Shown here: piece after piece, positions 23,344 through 30,704 of the stretch
Position numbering within the stretch: the first letter of the stretch is position 1
Layout: every line of letters starts with the position of its first letter
Origin: WRIS01 sp031549175
GTDB taxonomy: Bacteria > Actinomycetota > Coriobacteriia > Coriobacteriales > Eggerthellaceae
Length of the DNA: 30,707 bases
Direction of reading: 5' to 3'
Assembly: GCA_031549175.1 (NCBI GenBank)
Contig: JAVBQH010000022.1
Coordinates: 1-30,707, forward strand
The notes under the pieces: generated by a model
Databases searched by the model: none
What the model was told of the DNA's origin: nothing
The model's input: the letters and a program-made list of their open reading frames with translations, nothing else
Position numbers and translations under genes: made by a program

Positions 23344-24195
23344 ATGAACAAGAGCAGCACCTCCAATGCGCAAAACGGACAGAAGTTTCCTTCTCCGCAA
23401 TCGGATATTTCCCAACATGCCGAAATAGGGAAGGCTGCATTCACCCTCACCAATCCTCCGGATTGGACGCCGTCCCAGTTCAAACCTAAAGACATCAAGA
23501 ACTTCGGCGAGATATCAAACAATCCCACCAACACCTCGGCCAACGAATACCGCAAGCAACACAACATCCGCGAATACACCTTGGGCGAGGAAATTGCAAA
23601 TTCTATAACGCACGGCATAGGCGTCCTGCTCGCCATAGCGGCCGTCCCCATCATGGCCGTGCTGGCGGTGCAAAACGGCGGCGGGATATACCTCCTGGCA
23701 GCCCTTGTGTATACCATCACCATGCTTTTGGAATACACGATGTCCACCTTGTACCACGCCATCTCTGCTGAAAAGGCAAAGCGCGTGTTCAAGGTGCTCG
23801 ACCACAGCTGCATATACCTGTTCATTGCAGGCTCGTACACACCCTTCTGCCTCATCACCTTGGGCAACGACGGCGGCATCTGGCTCTGTCTCTTCGTCTG
23901 GGTGGTGGCGCTTGCCGGCGTGGCAACCGAGGCCTTCTGGGTGTTCAGGCCCCGCTGGGTCTCTGCCCTGCTCTACCTTATGCTCGGCTGGTCGGTCGTC
24001 TGGTTCATCCCTGCACTTGTAGAGGCCTTGCCCGCTGCCGGGCTTTGGCTGCTTATCGGTGGGGGCATCTGCTATACGGTCGGATGCGTCTTCTATGTGC
24101 TGAAGAAGATCCCGTACATGCACTCGATTTTCCACATCTGGGTTTTGGCGGGGTCGATCTGCCAGTTCCTTGCGATCGCGCTCTACATTTATTAA
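23344..24195 (+). CDS. Hemolysin III / PAQR-family membrane protein
   Basis: A 283-residue protein starting 7 bases after the previous stop, with GGTAGGG before ATG 23344. The C-terminal 205 residues hold seven membrane helices and the PAQR metal-site residues: a serine and histidine in MSTLYHA, an aspartate in LDHSCIYLFIAGSYTP, and two histidines in HSIFHIWVLAG. The opening helix has EEIANSITHGIG, typical of YqfA/TrhA proteins. Bacterial members affect membrane energetics and fluidity; the 'hemolysin' name is historical. The first 75 residues are an extra hydrophilic, Asn/Ser/Pro-rich cytosolic extension with no recognised motif. It appears co-transcribed with the PH-domain genes. Confidence 0.92.
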   Translation: MNKSSTSNAQNGQKFPSPQSDISQHAEIGKAAFTLTNPPDWTPSQFKPKDIKNFGEISNNPTNTSANEYRKQHNIREYTLGEEIANSITHGIGVLLAIAAVPIMAVLAVQNGGGIYLLAALVYTITMLLEYTMSTLYHAISAEKAKRVFKVLDHSCIYLFIAGSYTPFCLITLGNDGGIWLCLFVWVVALAGVATEAFWVFRPRWVSALLYLMLGWSVVWFIPALVEALPAAGLWLLIGGGICYTVGCVFYVLKKIPYMHSIFHIWVLAGSICQFLAIALYIY

Positions 24196-24246
24196 CAGAT
24201 GGGATACATTCTTGATTCTGCCGATGAGGCACTTGAAGGCTAGGCG

Positions 24247-25599
24247 ATGGACGTCGGTATAAGCATAGTGGTGACCATAGTACTTGTTCTGGTGAACGGG
24301 TACTTCTCGATGTCCGAGGCGGCGTTCGTGCACGCGCGCCGAGCCGCGCTCCAAAAGGAGGCCGAAGAGGGCGACAGGCAGGCCAAAAGGGCGAACGACC
24401 TGGCCGGCGACCCCGAGCGCCTTCTTGCCACGACACAAATATTCGTCACCTTGATAGGCTTTTTCGCCTCGGTCGTTGCAGTCTTGAACCTTTCTGCCCC
24501 CTTCGCCGGCTGGCTGGCCGGCTTCGGCATCGACTGGCTCGGCTTCATCGCCCCCGTGCTTTCTCCGGTGCTCATAACCCTGGTCGTCTCCTATGTCATA
24601 TTGGTGCTTGGAAGGCTGGTTCCCCAGCGGATCGCGCTCGCAAACGCCGAGAAGGTCAGCAAAAAGGTATCAGGGCTGTTCATGGTGCTTCAAAAACTCG
24701 CCACGCCCCTCGTGTACATCACCACGGCGCCGGCGAACGGCATCGCACGGCTCTTTCGCATAAAAAGCCCCGACGAGCGCCAAGGCGTCTCGGAAGAGGA
24801 GATCAAGGACCTCGTCACCGACAATCCTGAACTGCTTGACGATGAGAAAAGGATGATCCACGAGATCATCGACCTGGGCGATACGGCCGTGCGCGAAATC
24901 ATGCAGCCCCGCGTAGACATGATCATGGTGGAGGACACCGAGACCGTAAAGCAGGCGATCGACCGCATGCGGGGCACCGGCTACACCCGCCTGCCGGTCT
25001 TCCAGGAAGATGCCGATTGCATCGTCGGAATCGTTCATTTCAAAGACCTTGTTGCGCCGCTGGTCGACGGGAAGGAAGGCGACGACGTGGGCAAGTACGC
25101 CTTCGATGCCTACTTCGTCCCCGAAACAAAGGAAATATACCCGCTCCTCTCAGAAATGCAAACAAATCGGCAACAGATGGCTATAGTGGTGGATGAATAC
25201 GGTGGTACCGATGGTTTAATAACGGTGGAAGACATCGTGGAAGAGATCGTGGGAGACATAGTCGACGAGACCGACCTCGAAGACAAGTTCATAACCGCGC
25301 TTTCCAAAGATGAATGGCTGGTCGATGGCCGGTTCGGCGTCGAAGATGCAGAAGAGCTCTCATGGCCGGTCGAGGTTTCAGAGGACTATGAAACCATTGC
25401 GGGGTGGCTCATGGGCATCATAGACTTCGTGCCCCAGGTGGGCGAGGAGTTTGTGGTAGAAGGGTTCTCGTTCAAGATCCAGGCAATGAGAAGACGCCGC
25501 ATTTCGACTATACGGGTGAAGAGGCTCGCTGCCGACGACAGCCTAGCGCACGGTGCCAACAAGACAACGGGAAGCAAGGAAGTGGCTGTTGAAGAGTAA
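24247..25599 (+). CDS. CNNM/CorC-type membrane protein with CBS pair
   Basis: A protein of 450 residues. Domains in order: a DUF21/CNNM membrane domain (1-165), two CBS domains (about 205-330, including REIMQPRVDMIMVE and YTRLPVFQED), and a CorC_HlyC domain (about 350-425). The stretch AIVVDEYGGTDGLITVEDIVEEIVGDI is the classic CBS2 signature. Family members export Mg2+ or other cations, with CBS domains sensing ATP-Mg. One oddity is that the conserved GE(x)(x)PK motif of the membrane domain reads GRLVPQ, so the acidic and lysine residues are replaced. This may mean altered transport. The start at ATG 24247 has a weak GAAGG site. It is separated by 51 bases from the hemolysin III gene. Confidence 0.9.
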   Translation: MDVGISIVVTIVLVLVNGYFSMSEAAFVHARRAALQKEAEEGDRQAKRANDLAGDPERLLATTQIFVTLIGFFASVVAVLNLSAPFAGWLAGFGIDWLGFIAPVLSPVLITLVVSYVILVLGRLVPQRIALANAEKVSKKVSGLFMVLQKLATPLVYITTAPANGIARLFRIKSPDERQGVSEEEIKDLVTDNPELLDDEKRMIHEIIDLGDTAVREIMQPRVDMIMVEDTETVKQAIDRMRGTGYTRLPVFQEDADCIVGIVHFKDLVAPLVDGKEGDDVGKYAFDAYFVPETKEIYPLLSEMQTNRQQMAIVVDEYGGTDGLITVEDIVEEIVGDIVDETDLEDKFITALSKDEWLVDGRFGVEDAEELSWPVEVSEDYETIAGWLMGIIDFVPQVGEEFVVEGFSFKIQAMRRRRISTIRVKRLAADDSLAHGANKTTGSKEVAVEE

Positions 25600-25601
25600 G
25601 A

Positions 25602-25636
25602 CCTTCATCGGCCAACCGGGCAAGGTGATGAAGGAG
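25602..25636 (+). promoter_or_regulatory. Hairpin masking the ribosome site of the PspC gene
   Basis: CCTTCATC (25602-25609) is an exact complement of GATGAAGG (25627-25634) and would pair with the first bases of the AAGGAG site (25631-25636). The alternative ACCTT/AAGGT pairing (25601-25605 with 25622-25626) would free it. It fills nearly the whole 42-base gap between the two genes. Confidence 0.5.
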
Positions 25637-25641
25637 CACAG

Positions 25642-26595
25642 GTGAAGAACGAGAAGAGCCTCTATCGTTCCCGTAATTCACTTATCGGGGGTGTCTGCAA
25701 GGGTATTGCAGAATACTTCAACATCGATCCGCTCATCGTTCAAATCCTTACCGTGATCCTTACTTTGCTCACCAGTGGGCTTCTTGCCATTGCCTATATA
25801 GCGCTTTGGATAATCCTGCCCTTGGCTCCCGAAGACCCCGACCCGGTGGACGTCCAACCGGCGGAGGTCCATTCCGAAAACTACGGGCAGGTCGAATACG
25901 CGAACAAGCCCTCGTCGGAAAGCGTCTCTTCTGCCAGTGCGGCCACCCAGGTGGCGGAAGCATACCGCAGCACCGAGCAGTATACCGGGGCCGCCCATGT
26001 TCCTCCTTTGCCTCCAAAGGAATACGCGAAGGCCGGCGTGTTGCAAGGGCAGACGCCCGTAGGCAAGGCCGCGCCCGGCAATCACCAGCCTGCAGACCCG
26101 GGCAAGAACCATTCGACAAACGGTGCGCTTTGGGTCGGGCTCATACTTTTGTTTGTGGGGGTGGTCGCAATACTCGGCGCCTTCGTGCAGGGTGTGGATT
26201 GGTGGCAGTTCTGGCCTTTGATCCTGATCATAGTAGGAATCGGGCAGATGGTGGTTCCAGGGAAGCCGGGGCGGCGGATGAACCGCTTCGTCAGCGGGCT
26301 GACCGGGTTCGGAATCGGCGTCGTCGCCCTCAGTATAAGCTTGGGGATAGTAAGCGTCGCGAGCCTCGGGCTGATGCTGTCAAACCTGTGGCCCGGGCTC
26401 TTGATATTCTTCGGCCTTCTCATCTTGGGAAACGCCCTGAAGGCGCCCTTGCTTACCTTTTTGGGAGGGCTGTGCTTCATTGCTGTCTGCGCAATCGGGC
26501 TGTGGTGGTTTACGATCCCCGGCCCCACCAACATCGTCGAGATCACCCTGCCGTTCAGCGCCCCCTTCTTTATCGATGTCAACCCGTGGGTTTGA
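25642..26595 (+). CDS. PspC-domain membrane protein with LiaF-like C-terminal helices
   Basis: A protein of 317 residues with a GTG start at 25642; AAGGAG lies 5 bases upstream. Residues about 5-62 form a PspC domain (LYRSRNSLIGGVCKGIAEYFNIDPLIVQ, then a helix ending ALWIILP). A hydrophilic segment of about 95 residues, rich in P, A, S and Q, follows. From about 160 there are paired helices (GALWVGLILLFVGVVAILGAF, WWQFWPLILIIVGIGQMVV) like the DUF5668/LiaF membrane part seen in envelope-stress proteins. PspC-type proteins sense or relay membrane damage. It closes the envelope cluster that starts at 20848. No PspA gene is in the window. Confidence 0.88.
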   Translation: MKNEKSLYRSRNSLIGGVCKGIAEYFNIDPLIVQILTVILTLLTSGLLAIAYIALWIILPLAPEDPDPVDVQPAEVHSENYGQVEYANKPSSESVSSASAATQVAEAYRSTEQYTGAAHVPPLPPKEYAKAGVLQGQTPVGKAAPGNHQPADPGKNHSTNGALWVGLILLFVGVVAILGAFVQGVDWWQFWPLILIIVGIGQMVVPGKPGRRMNRFVSGLTGFGIGVVALSISLGIVSVASLGLMLSNLWPGLLIFFGLLILGNALKAPLLTFLGGLCFIAVCAIGLWWFTIPGPTNIVEITLPFSAPFFIDVNPWV

Positions 26596-26727
26596 GGGTA
26601 AAGAAAAATATCTTCGAGATTTATTAAGCCCCTGAAAAGGGAAAACGATAATAATCGGAAATTTTTTTGCCTGAAAACCCATGAAAACAGGGCGCGTTCG
26701 ACAAAAACCAAAGGAACCTACTGCGCT

Positions 26728-26880
26728 TATAGAACAAATAGTGGAGGGTTCTTCACAGGTTTGTTTCAAATCGCCCTCTGAGGTAAAATACCCACAGGCA
26801 AAAACAGCATAGAGTTATCACTCGACAGCAATCCCCCACACAATCAAGCAGGCTGTCACCGCTTCGGCGGTTAGCTTTTT
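26728..26880 (+). promoter_or_regulatory. AT-rich leader with attenuator-like hairpin before the lysozyme-like gene
   Basis: The 26596-26908 gap has no gene and is clearly more AT-rich than its surroundings. TATAGA at 26728-26733 is a possible -10 box. The leader then offers GGAGGG/CCCTCT (26743-26748 with 26774-26779) and GGTA/TACC (26782-26792). GACAGC (26824-26829) can pair with GCTGTC (26852-26857). A terminator-like stem has ACCGC/GCGGT around a TTCG tetraloop (26858-26871), extendable by GCT/AGC, and is followed by five T bases (26876-26880). The GCT at 26852-26854 is used by both structures, so they exclude each other, the usual attenuator design. The sequence does not match the c-di-AMP (ydaO) riboswitch consensus as I know it. 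The ligand is unknown. Confidence 0.45.
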
Positions 26881-26908
26881 CGCTGTTAAATGAAAGGTTT
26901 TGCGAGTT

Positions 26909-27724
26909 TTGGCAGTAACGAGGAATAGACAAGCGAAGAAATCCCATAAAGGGAAATTTCTTATATCAGGCGCTACCGCCTGCGTTGCCCTTGTTCTGAT
27001 GGCCTGTGCCGGCATCGGCGTCGCCTCCGCTGGCGGAGACAACACAACCGCAGCCTTGGGCCTGAAATCCGCATCTCATAACCAGTCAAGCGAACAAGCC
27101 GGCTTCGGGGTCTTTGACAGCAACGCCGACGAAGGAACGCTGCTCGGGAAAACCAATCGCCGCGACATCTCACAAGGCATCGAAGCCATCACGGTGAAAG
27201 AAGAAGCCGAAAGACGTGCCGCCGAAGAGGCCGCGCGCATCGCCGAAGAAAAACGCCTCGCCGAAGAGGCCGCCCGCCAAGCAGAGCTCAACGCCCTTCA
27301 CGAAGAGGCGAACGCCCGGGCTATGGCGCTCGGCCTGCAACCTGTGAACTGGAACGTCGACCGCGACACCTTCATCAATGAATGGGGCACGCGCATTGAC
27401 GCATACCTCGCAGGCTCCCCCCTTTCCGGGTACGGACGGACCTTCGCGGAAGCCTCATGGAACTACGGCGTCGACCCGCGCTGGTCGCCAGCCATCTCAA
27501 ACACCGAAAGCACCAAGGGCGCCAACTGCTTTAGGGCATACAACGCTTGGGGCTGGATGTCCACCAGCGGCTGGTCAAGTTGGGAAACGGCAATTGACGG
27601 CCACGTCAAAGGCCTTGCCAACGGCTATGGGGGAAGCATAAGCCTTTGGGCGGCACAGAAGTACTGCCCTCCCACCTATAACTCCGGGTATCAAAACACC
27701 CTTTCCCAAATGTATTTGATCTAA
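26909..27724 (+). CDS. Secreted coiled-coil, lysozyme-like cell-wall protein
   Basis: About 271 residues. The start is uncertain: in-frame TTG codons at 26900 and 26909 follow GAAAGG (26892-26897), and 26909 has the more usable spacing. No ATG start fits. A basic stretch (RNRQAKKSHKGK) and a hydrophobic segment (FLISGATACVALVLMACAG) form a signal peptide or anchor, possibly a lipoprotein since LMAC resembles a lipobox. An Ala/Glu-rich coiled coil follows (EEAERRAAEEAARIAEEKRL). The C-terminal domain, about 160-270, reads FAEASWNYGVDPRWSPAISN followed by TESTKGANCF and AYNAWGW, like lysozyme/glucosaminidase-type domains with a candidate catalytic Glu in NTESTKG. It is inferred to cut or bind peptidoglycan. 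It sits behind an unusual structured leader. Confidence 0.8.
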   Translation: MAVTRNRQAKKSHKGKFLISGATACVALVLMACAGIGVASAGGDNTTAALGLKSASHNQSSEQAGFGVFDSNADEGTLLGKTNRRDISQGIEAITVKEEAERRAAEEAARIAEEKRLAEEAARQAELNALHEEANARAMALGLQPVNWNVDRDTFINEWGTRIDAYLAGSPLSGYGRTFAEASWNYGVDPRWSPAISNTESTKGANCFRAYNAWGWMSTSGWSSWETAIDGHVKGLANGYGGSISLWAAQKYCPPTYNSGYQNTLSQMYLI

Positions 27725-27734
27725 CGGCGAAGTG

Positions 27735-27771
27735 ACCGAGAAAAGGGGACAGTCCCCTTTTCTCGGTTTTT
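27735..27771 (+). terminator. Palindromic terminator, copy 1 of a GGGACAGT element
   Basis: ACCGAGAAAAGGGGAC (27735-27750) is followed after a single A by its exact complement (27752-27767), then five T bases at 27767-27771. It terminates the lysozyme-like gene 11 bases after its stop. Related sequences lie at 29174-29206 and 30662-30704. Confidence 0.9.
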
Positions 27772-27785
27772 GTCGCATGGTGCTA

Positions 27786-27798
27786 CTTGATCTATACT
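27786..27798 (+). promoter_or_regulatory. Promoter of the trkA pair
   Basis: CTTGATCTATACT at 27786-27798 contains a TATACT -10 box, 35 bases before the trkA start. The same CTTGATCTATA core is found at 9756-9766 before the LytTR regulator gene. Confidence 0.5.
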
Positions 27799-27832
27799 GA
27801 TCTTTTATTGTTCGGCATAGGGAAGGAGCGCG

Positions 27833-28492
27833 ATGCGAAATGTAATCGTCGTAGGCTGTGGGCGAGTGGGCTCGCGCCTTGCTACCATGCTTTCGGAAAA
27901 CGGGGACAACGTATGCGTGATAGACCGCAACGTTGACCGGTTCGTCAGCTTGGGCCGCGGCTTCAACGGCTCCACGGTGCAAGGGCTCGGCTTTGACGAG
28001 GACACGCTCCTTAAGGCGGGCATCGAGGAATGCGACGTGCTGGCGGCCGTCACGAACCTCGATAACAGCAACCTGATGATCGCAGAGGTGGCAAGCCGGC
28101 TCTTCGATGTTCCCCATGTCATTACCCGACTTGAAAACCCCGACCACGAACGCGCCTATATGCAGCTTGGTTTCGACCACGTGTGCGGCACGTCGCTTGT
28201 GGCAGAGGACATCTTCTCGAAGATTGCGGTCGGACACGGAAGCCACCTCGACTCCTTCGGTGATTACGAGGTCTTGCGGTTCTCGCTCGACCTGACCTCA
28301 GGGGATCGGAAAAGCATCAAAGTATCAGAGCTCGAGCGGGTGCACGAAGTCCAGATCGTTGCCTTTGAGAGGCGAGACGGTTCGAACTCTTCGATCCCCA
28401 CAGGCGAAAGCGTCCTCTATCAAGGTGATACCGTGATCATGTGCATCCGCAATGATCTCCTTGAAGAGTATGCTCACTTCGTACAAGGTTAG
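27833..28492 (+). CDS. trkA: TrkA-type K+ transport regulator, RCK protein 1
   Basis: A 219-residue protein holding one RCK unit. The N-terminal Rossmann domain starts with VIVVGCGRVGSRLA (glycine motif at 8-13) and ends its second strand with D in VIDRN, as in NAD(H)-binding RCK domains. The RCK_C part (about 140-215) has the GESVLYQGDTVIMCIR stretch. Classical TrkA of proteobacteria has two such units in one chain; here two genes lie side by side, as in Actinobacteria (CeoB/CeoC type). The likely partner is TrkH at 1838. AAGGAG precedes ATG 27833. It is transcribed from the promoter at 27786, with the second unit 11 bases downstream. Confidence 0.93.
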   Translation: MRNVIVVGCGRVGSRLATMLSENGDNVCVIDRNVDRFVSLGRGFNGSTVQGLGFDEDTLLKAGIEECDVLAAVTNLDNSNLMIAEVASRLFDVPHVITRLENPDHERAYMQLGFDHVCGTSLVAEDIFSKIAVGHGSHLDSFGDYEVLRFSLDLTSGDRKSIKVSELERVHEVQIVAFERRDGSNSSIPTGESVLYQGDTVIMCIRNDLLEEYAHFVQG

Positions 28493-28503
28493 GGGCAAAG
28501 CGC

Positions 28504-29175
28504 ATGTATATCGTCATTGCCGGAGGCGGCAAAGTGGGAGAATACCTTGCAACGGTGCTGCTGGAAGGCCGCAACGACGTTGCCGTCATCGAGAAGGACC
28601 TCAAGACCGCAGATCGTCTCTCCGTGGTGCTTCAAGGGCATTACCTGGTGATCAATGGGGACGGCTGCGACTCCAAGTACCAGGAGGACGCCGGCATTCT
28701 TCGTGCGGATGTGTTCGTGGCTACCACCGGGCATGATGACGACAACCTGGTTTCGTGCGAGATCGCCCAGCGCATCTTCGACGTGCCCCGCTGCATCGCC
28801 CGGGTAAACAACCCCAAGAACACTAAGATATTCAAAAGCCTTGGAATAGAAAGCGTCTCTTCGACTGCGCTTATCGCAAACCTGATCGAAGAGGAAACCT
28901 TGCTGGGAACCGTCAGTGTGGTATCGTCGCTTTCGCATGGAGACGTGCTGCTGTCGGAGGTCGTCGTCCCCCGCATGAAGCGCCACGACAACGAGGAGGG
29001 TATTGCGCTGGGCCTCATCGAGATGCCCGAGCAAAGCCTGATCGTGGCGGTGTCGACTGCGGAGGACGTAGAAGTAGCCCACCCCGACCTGGTGCTCCAT
29101 CCGGGCGATACTGCGATCGTCGTCGCCGACCAAAGCGCCCTCGACGATGTCCGCGCACTCTTCAAATCACTATAA
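28504..29175 (+). CDS. TrkA-type K+ transport regulator, RCK protein 2
   Basis: A 223-residue protein with one RCK unit: YIVIAGGGKVGEYLATVL (glycine motif at 7-12), acidic strand end VIEKD, and a C-terminal RCK_C domain (VAHPDLVLHPGDTAIVVADQ). It is clearly a paralogue of the preceding protein but diverged, so the pair probably forms a mixed ring that gates the membrane channel. A GGGG purine run lies before ATG 28504. Its stop codon overlaps copy 2 of the palindromic GGACAGT element, which may serve as a weak terminator. Confidence 0.92.
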   Translation: MYIVIAGGGKVGEYLATVLLEGRNDVAVIEKDLKTADRLSVVLQGHYLVINGDGCDSKYQEDAGILRADVFVATTGHDDDNLVSCEIAQRIFDVPRCIARVNNPKNTKIFKSLGIESVSSTALIANLIEEETLLGTVSVVSSLSHGDVLLSEVVVPRMKRHDNEEGIALGLIEMPEQSLIVAVSTAEDVEVAHPDLVLHPGDTAIVVADQSALDDVRALFKSL

Positions 29176-29206
29176 TGAGAAAAAAAGGACAGTCACCTTT
29201 TCTCAT
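29174..29206. repeat. Palindromic GGACAGT element, copy 2
   Basis: AATGAGAAAA (29174-29183) pairs with CTTTTCTCATT at the right end (29196-29206) around a GGACAGTCACC centre. It keeps the same length (33 bases) and the same GAGAAAA...GGACAGTC...TTTTCTC frame as copy 1, with compensating changes in the outer pairs (CCG/CGG in copy 1, AAT/ATT here). No T-run follows on the + strand. Confidence 0.75.
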
Positions 29207-29297
29207 TCCCCAAACCTGTTTGGGTGGCGGCGGTTGAAGGCGACGCCGGCGCGAGTCAAAAAACAGCCTCTTTTCCCGCGGCTATGAAAGGAAGACA

Positions 29298-30641
29298 ATG
29301 ATAGGTCGCTATACACGTGCAGAAATGGGATCCATCTGGTCTATGGAGAACAAGTTCTCCATCTGGAAGGAGATCGAGGTGCTCGCATGCGAGGCCCAGG
29401 CCGAGCTTGGGCAGGCTGGAATCACCCGCGAGGAGGCCGCCTGGATCCGTGCGCACGCCGATTTCAGCATAGACCGGATCGACGAGATCGAGAGAACAAC
29501 GAACCACGACGTCATCGCGTTCACCACCTGCATGGCCGAGTATATCGATGCCGAAGTGCCTCAAGGGCAGGAGAAACCTTCGCGTTGGGTGCACTACGGC
29601 ATGACCTCGTCCGACCTGGGCGACACGGCGCTGTCTTACCAAGTTACCCAGGCCATCGACATTATCCTCACCGACATCAAAGTCTTAGGCGAGGCCTGCA
29701 AAGGCCGTGCCTTCGAATTTCAAAACACCCTTTGCGTCGGCCGCACACATGGCATCCATGCGGAGCCTATGACCTTCGGCATGAAATTCGGCTCCTGGGC
29801 ATGGGCGCTCAAGCGGGCTCAGTCCCGGCTGGAAGAGGCCCGAACGGTTGCCGCCTGCGGGGCGATCTCGGGGGCCGTGGGCACGTATTCGAGCATCGAC
29901 CCGTCTGTCGAACAGTATGTATGCGAGAAACTGGGGCTCACCCCCGACCCCCTTTCAACCCAGGTGCTTGCCCGCGACCGGCACGCGCAGGTCATGTCTG
30001 CGCTTGCGGTAACGGCCTCGACCTTGGAATCAATCGCGATGCAGGTCCGCCTTCTGCAGCAGTCAGACGTCATCGAGGCGGAAGAGCCGTTCACCAAAGG
30101 GCAGAAGGGTTCGTCGGCGATGCCCCACAAACGCAACCCGATCACAGCGGAGCGGGTATGCGGCCTTGCCCGCGTGGTGAAAAGCAACGCCCAGGTCGCA
30201 TTCGACGACGTTGCGCTCTGGTACGAGCGCGACATCTCACATTCGGGTGCCGAACGCGTGGTCTTGGCCGACAGCTTCACCGCGCTCGACTACATGTTCT
30301 CAAAGATGCAGTGGATGCTTGAGGGACTGGTGGCGTATCCGGCCAAGATGGAGCACAACCTCAACCGCACCCGCGGCCTCATCTTCTCTTCGAAGGTGCT
30401 GCTGGCCCTAGTGGACACGGGGATCACGCGCGAAGAAGCCTACGTAATCGTGCAGCGCAATGCCATGCAGGTTTGGGAGGATATCCAGAATGCGGTGGAG
30501 GGGCCAAGCTATCGCGAACGCCTCGAGGCCGACGAGGACGCGAGGCTCAGCACCGAAGTGCTCGACAAGATATTCGACCCATGGGATTTCCTCAGCAGGA
30601 AAGACATCGTCTTCGACCGCCTGAAAGACCTCGAGTTCTAA
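29298..30641 (+). CDS. purB: Adenylosuccinate lyase
   Basis: A complete protein of 447 residues in the aspartase/fumarase superfamily. The signature GSSAMPHKRNP lies at about 271-281, with the catalytic serine in the flexible loop. VHYGMTSSDLGDTALS near 97 and CVGRTHGIHAEPMTFG near 148 are the other two conserved regions, the latter with the catalytic histidine. The opening MIGRYTRAEMGSIWSMENKF is typical of the shorter Gram-positive type. It cleaves SAICAR and adenylosuccinate, releasing fumarate, in de novo purine synthesis and AMP formation. GAAAGGAAG precedes ATG 29298. No other purine gene is adjacent, and no clear promoter is visible in the 122 bases before it. Confidence 0.96.
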   Translation: MIGRYTRAEMGSIWSMENKFSIWKEIEVLACEAQAELGQAGITREEAAWIRAHADFSIDRIDEIERTTNHDVIAFTTCMAEYIDAEVPQGQEKPSRWVHYGMTSSDLGDTALSYQVTQAIDIILTDIKVLGEACKGRAFEFQNTLCVGRTHGIHAEPMTFGMKFGSWAWALKRAQSRLEEARTVAACGAISGAVGTYSSIDPSVEQYVCEKLGLTPDPLSTQVLARDRHAQVMSALAVTASTLESIAMQVRLLQQSDVIEAEEPFTKGQKGSSAMPHKRNPITAERVCGLARVVKSNAQVAFDDVALWYERDISHSGAERVVLADSFTALDYMFSKMQWMLEGLVAYPAKMEHNLNRTRGLIFSSKVLLALVDTGITREEAYVIVQRNAMQVWEDIQNAVEGPSYRERLEADEDARLSTEVLDKIFDPWDFLSRKDIVFDRLKDLEF

Positions 30642-30661
30642 CAGGGCGTGGGACGGCGGGT

Positions 30662-30704
30662 GGGACAGTGGGGACAGACCCATTTGTCCTAGAAGTAGGA
30701 CAAA
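30662..30704. repeat. GGGACAGT element, copy 3, with two nested hairpins
   Basis: GGGACAGT at 30662-30669 is followed at once by GGGGACAGACCC. GGACA (30663-30667) pairs with TGTCC (30685-30689), with GGG/CCC inside. A second, exclusive hairpin pairs TTTGTCCT (30683-30690) with AGGACAAA (30697-30704). It lies 20 bases after the purB stop and reaches almost to the window edge, so the element may continue. Confidence 0.65.

Noticed and set aside
26728..26880. c-di-AMP (ydaO-type) riboswitch before the lysozyme-like gene
   Set aside because: The context fits, but the conserved GGGGU-GAAU, ACGGAGGAACCG and CCGACAGCUAAC blocks as I remember them are not present. Kept only as an unclassified leader.
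26890..26928. 12-codon frame starting at the only ATG before the lysozyme-like gene
   Set aside because: It is out of frame with the gene, has no ribosome site upstream, and is too short to support as a peptide.
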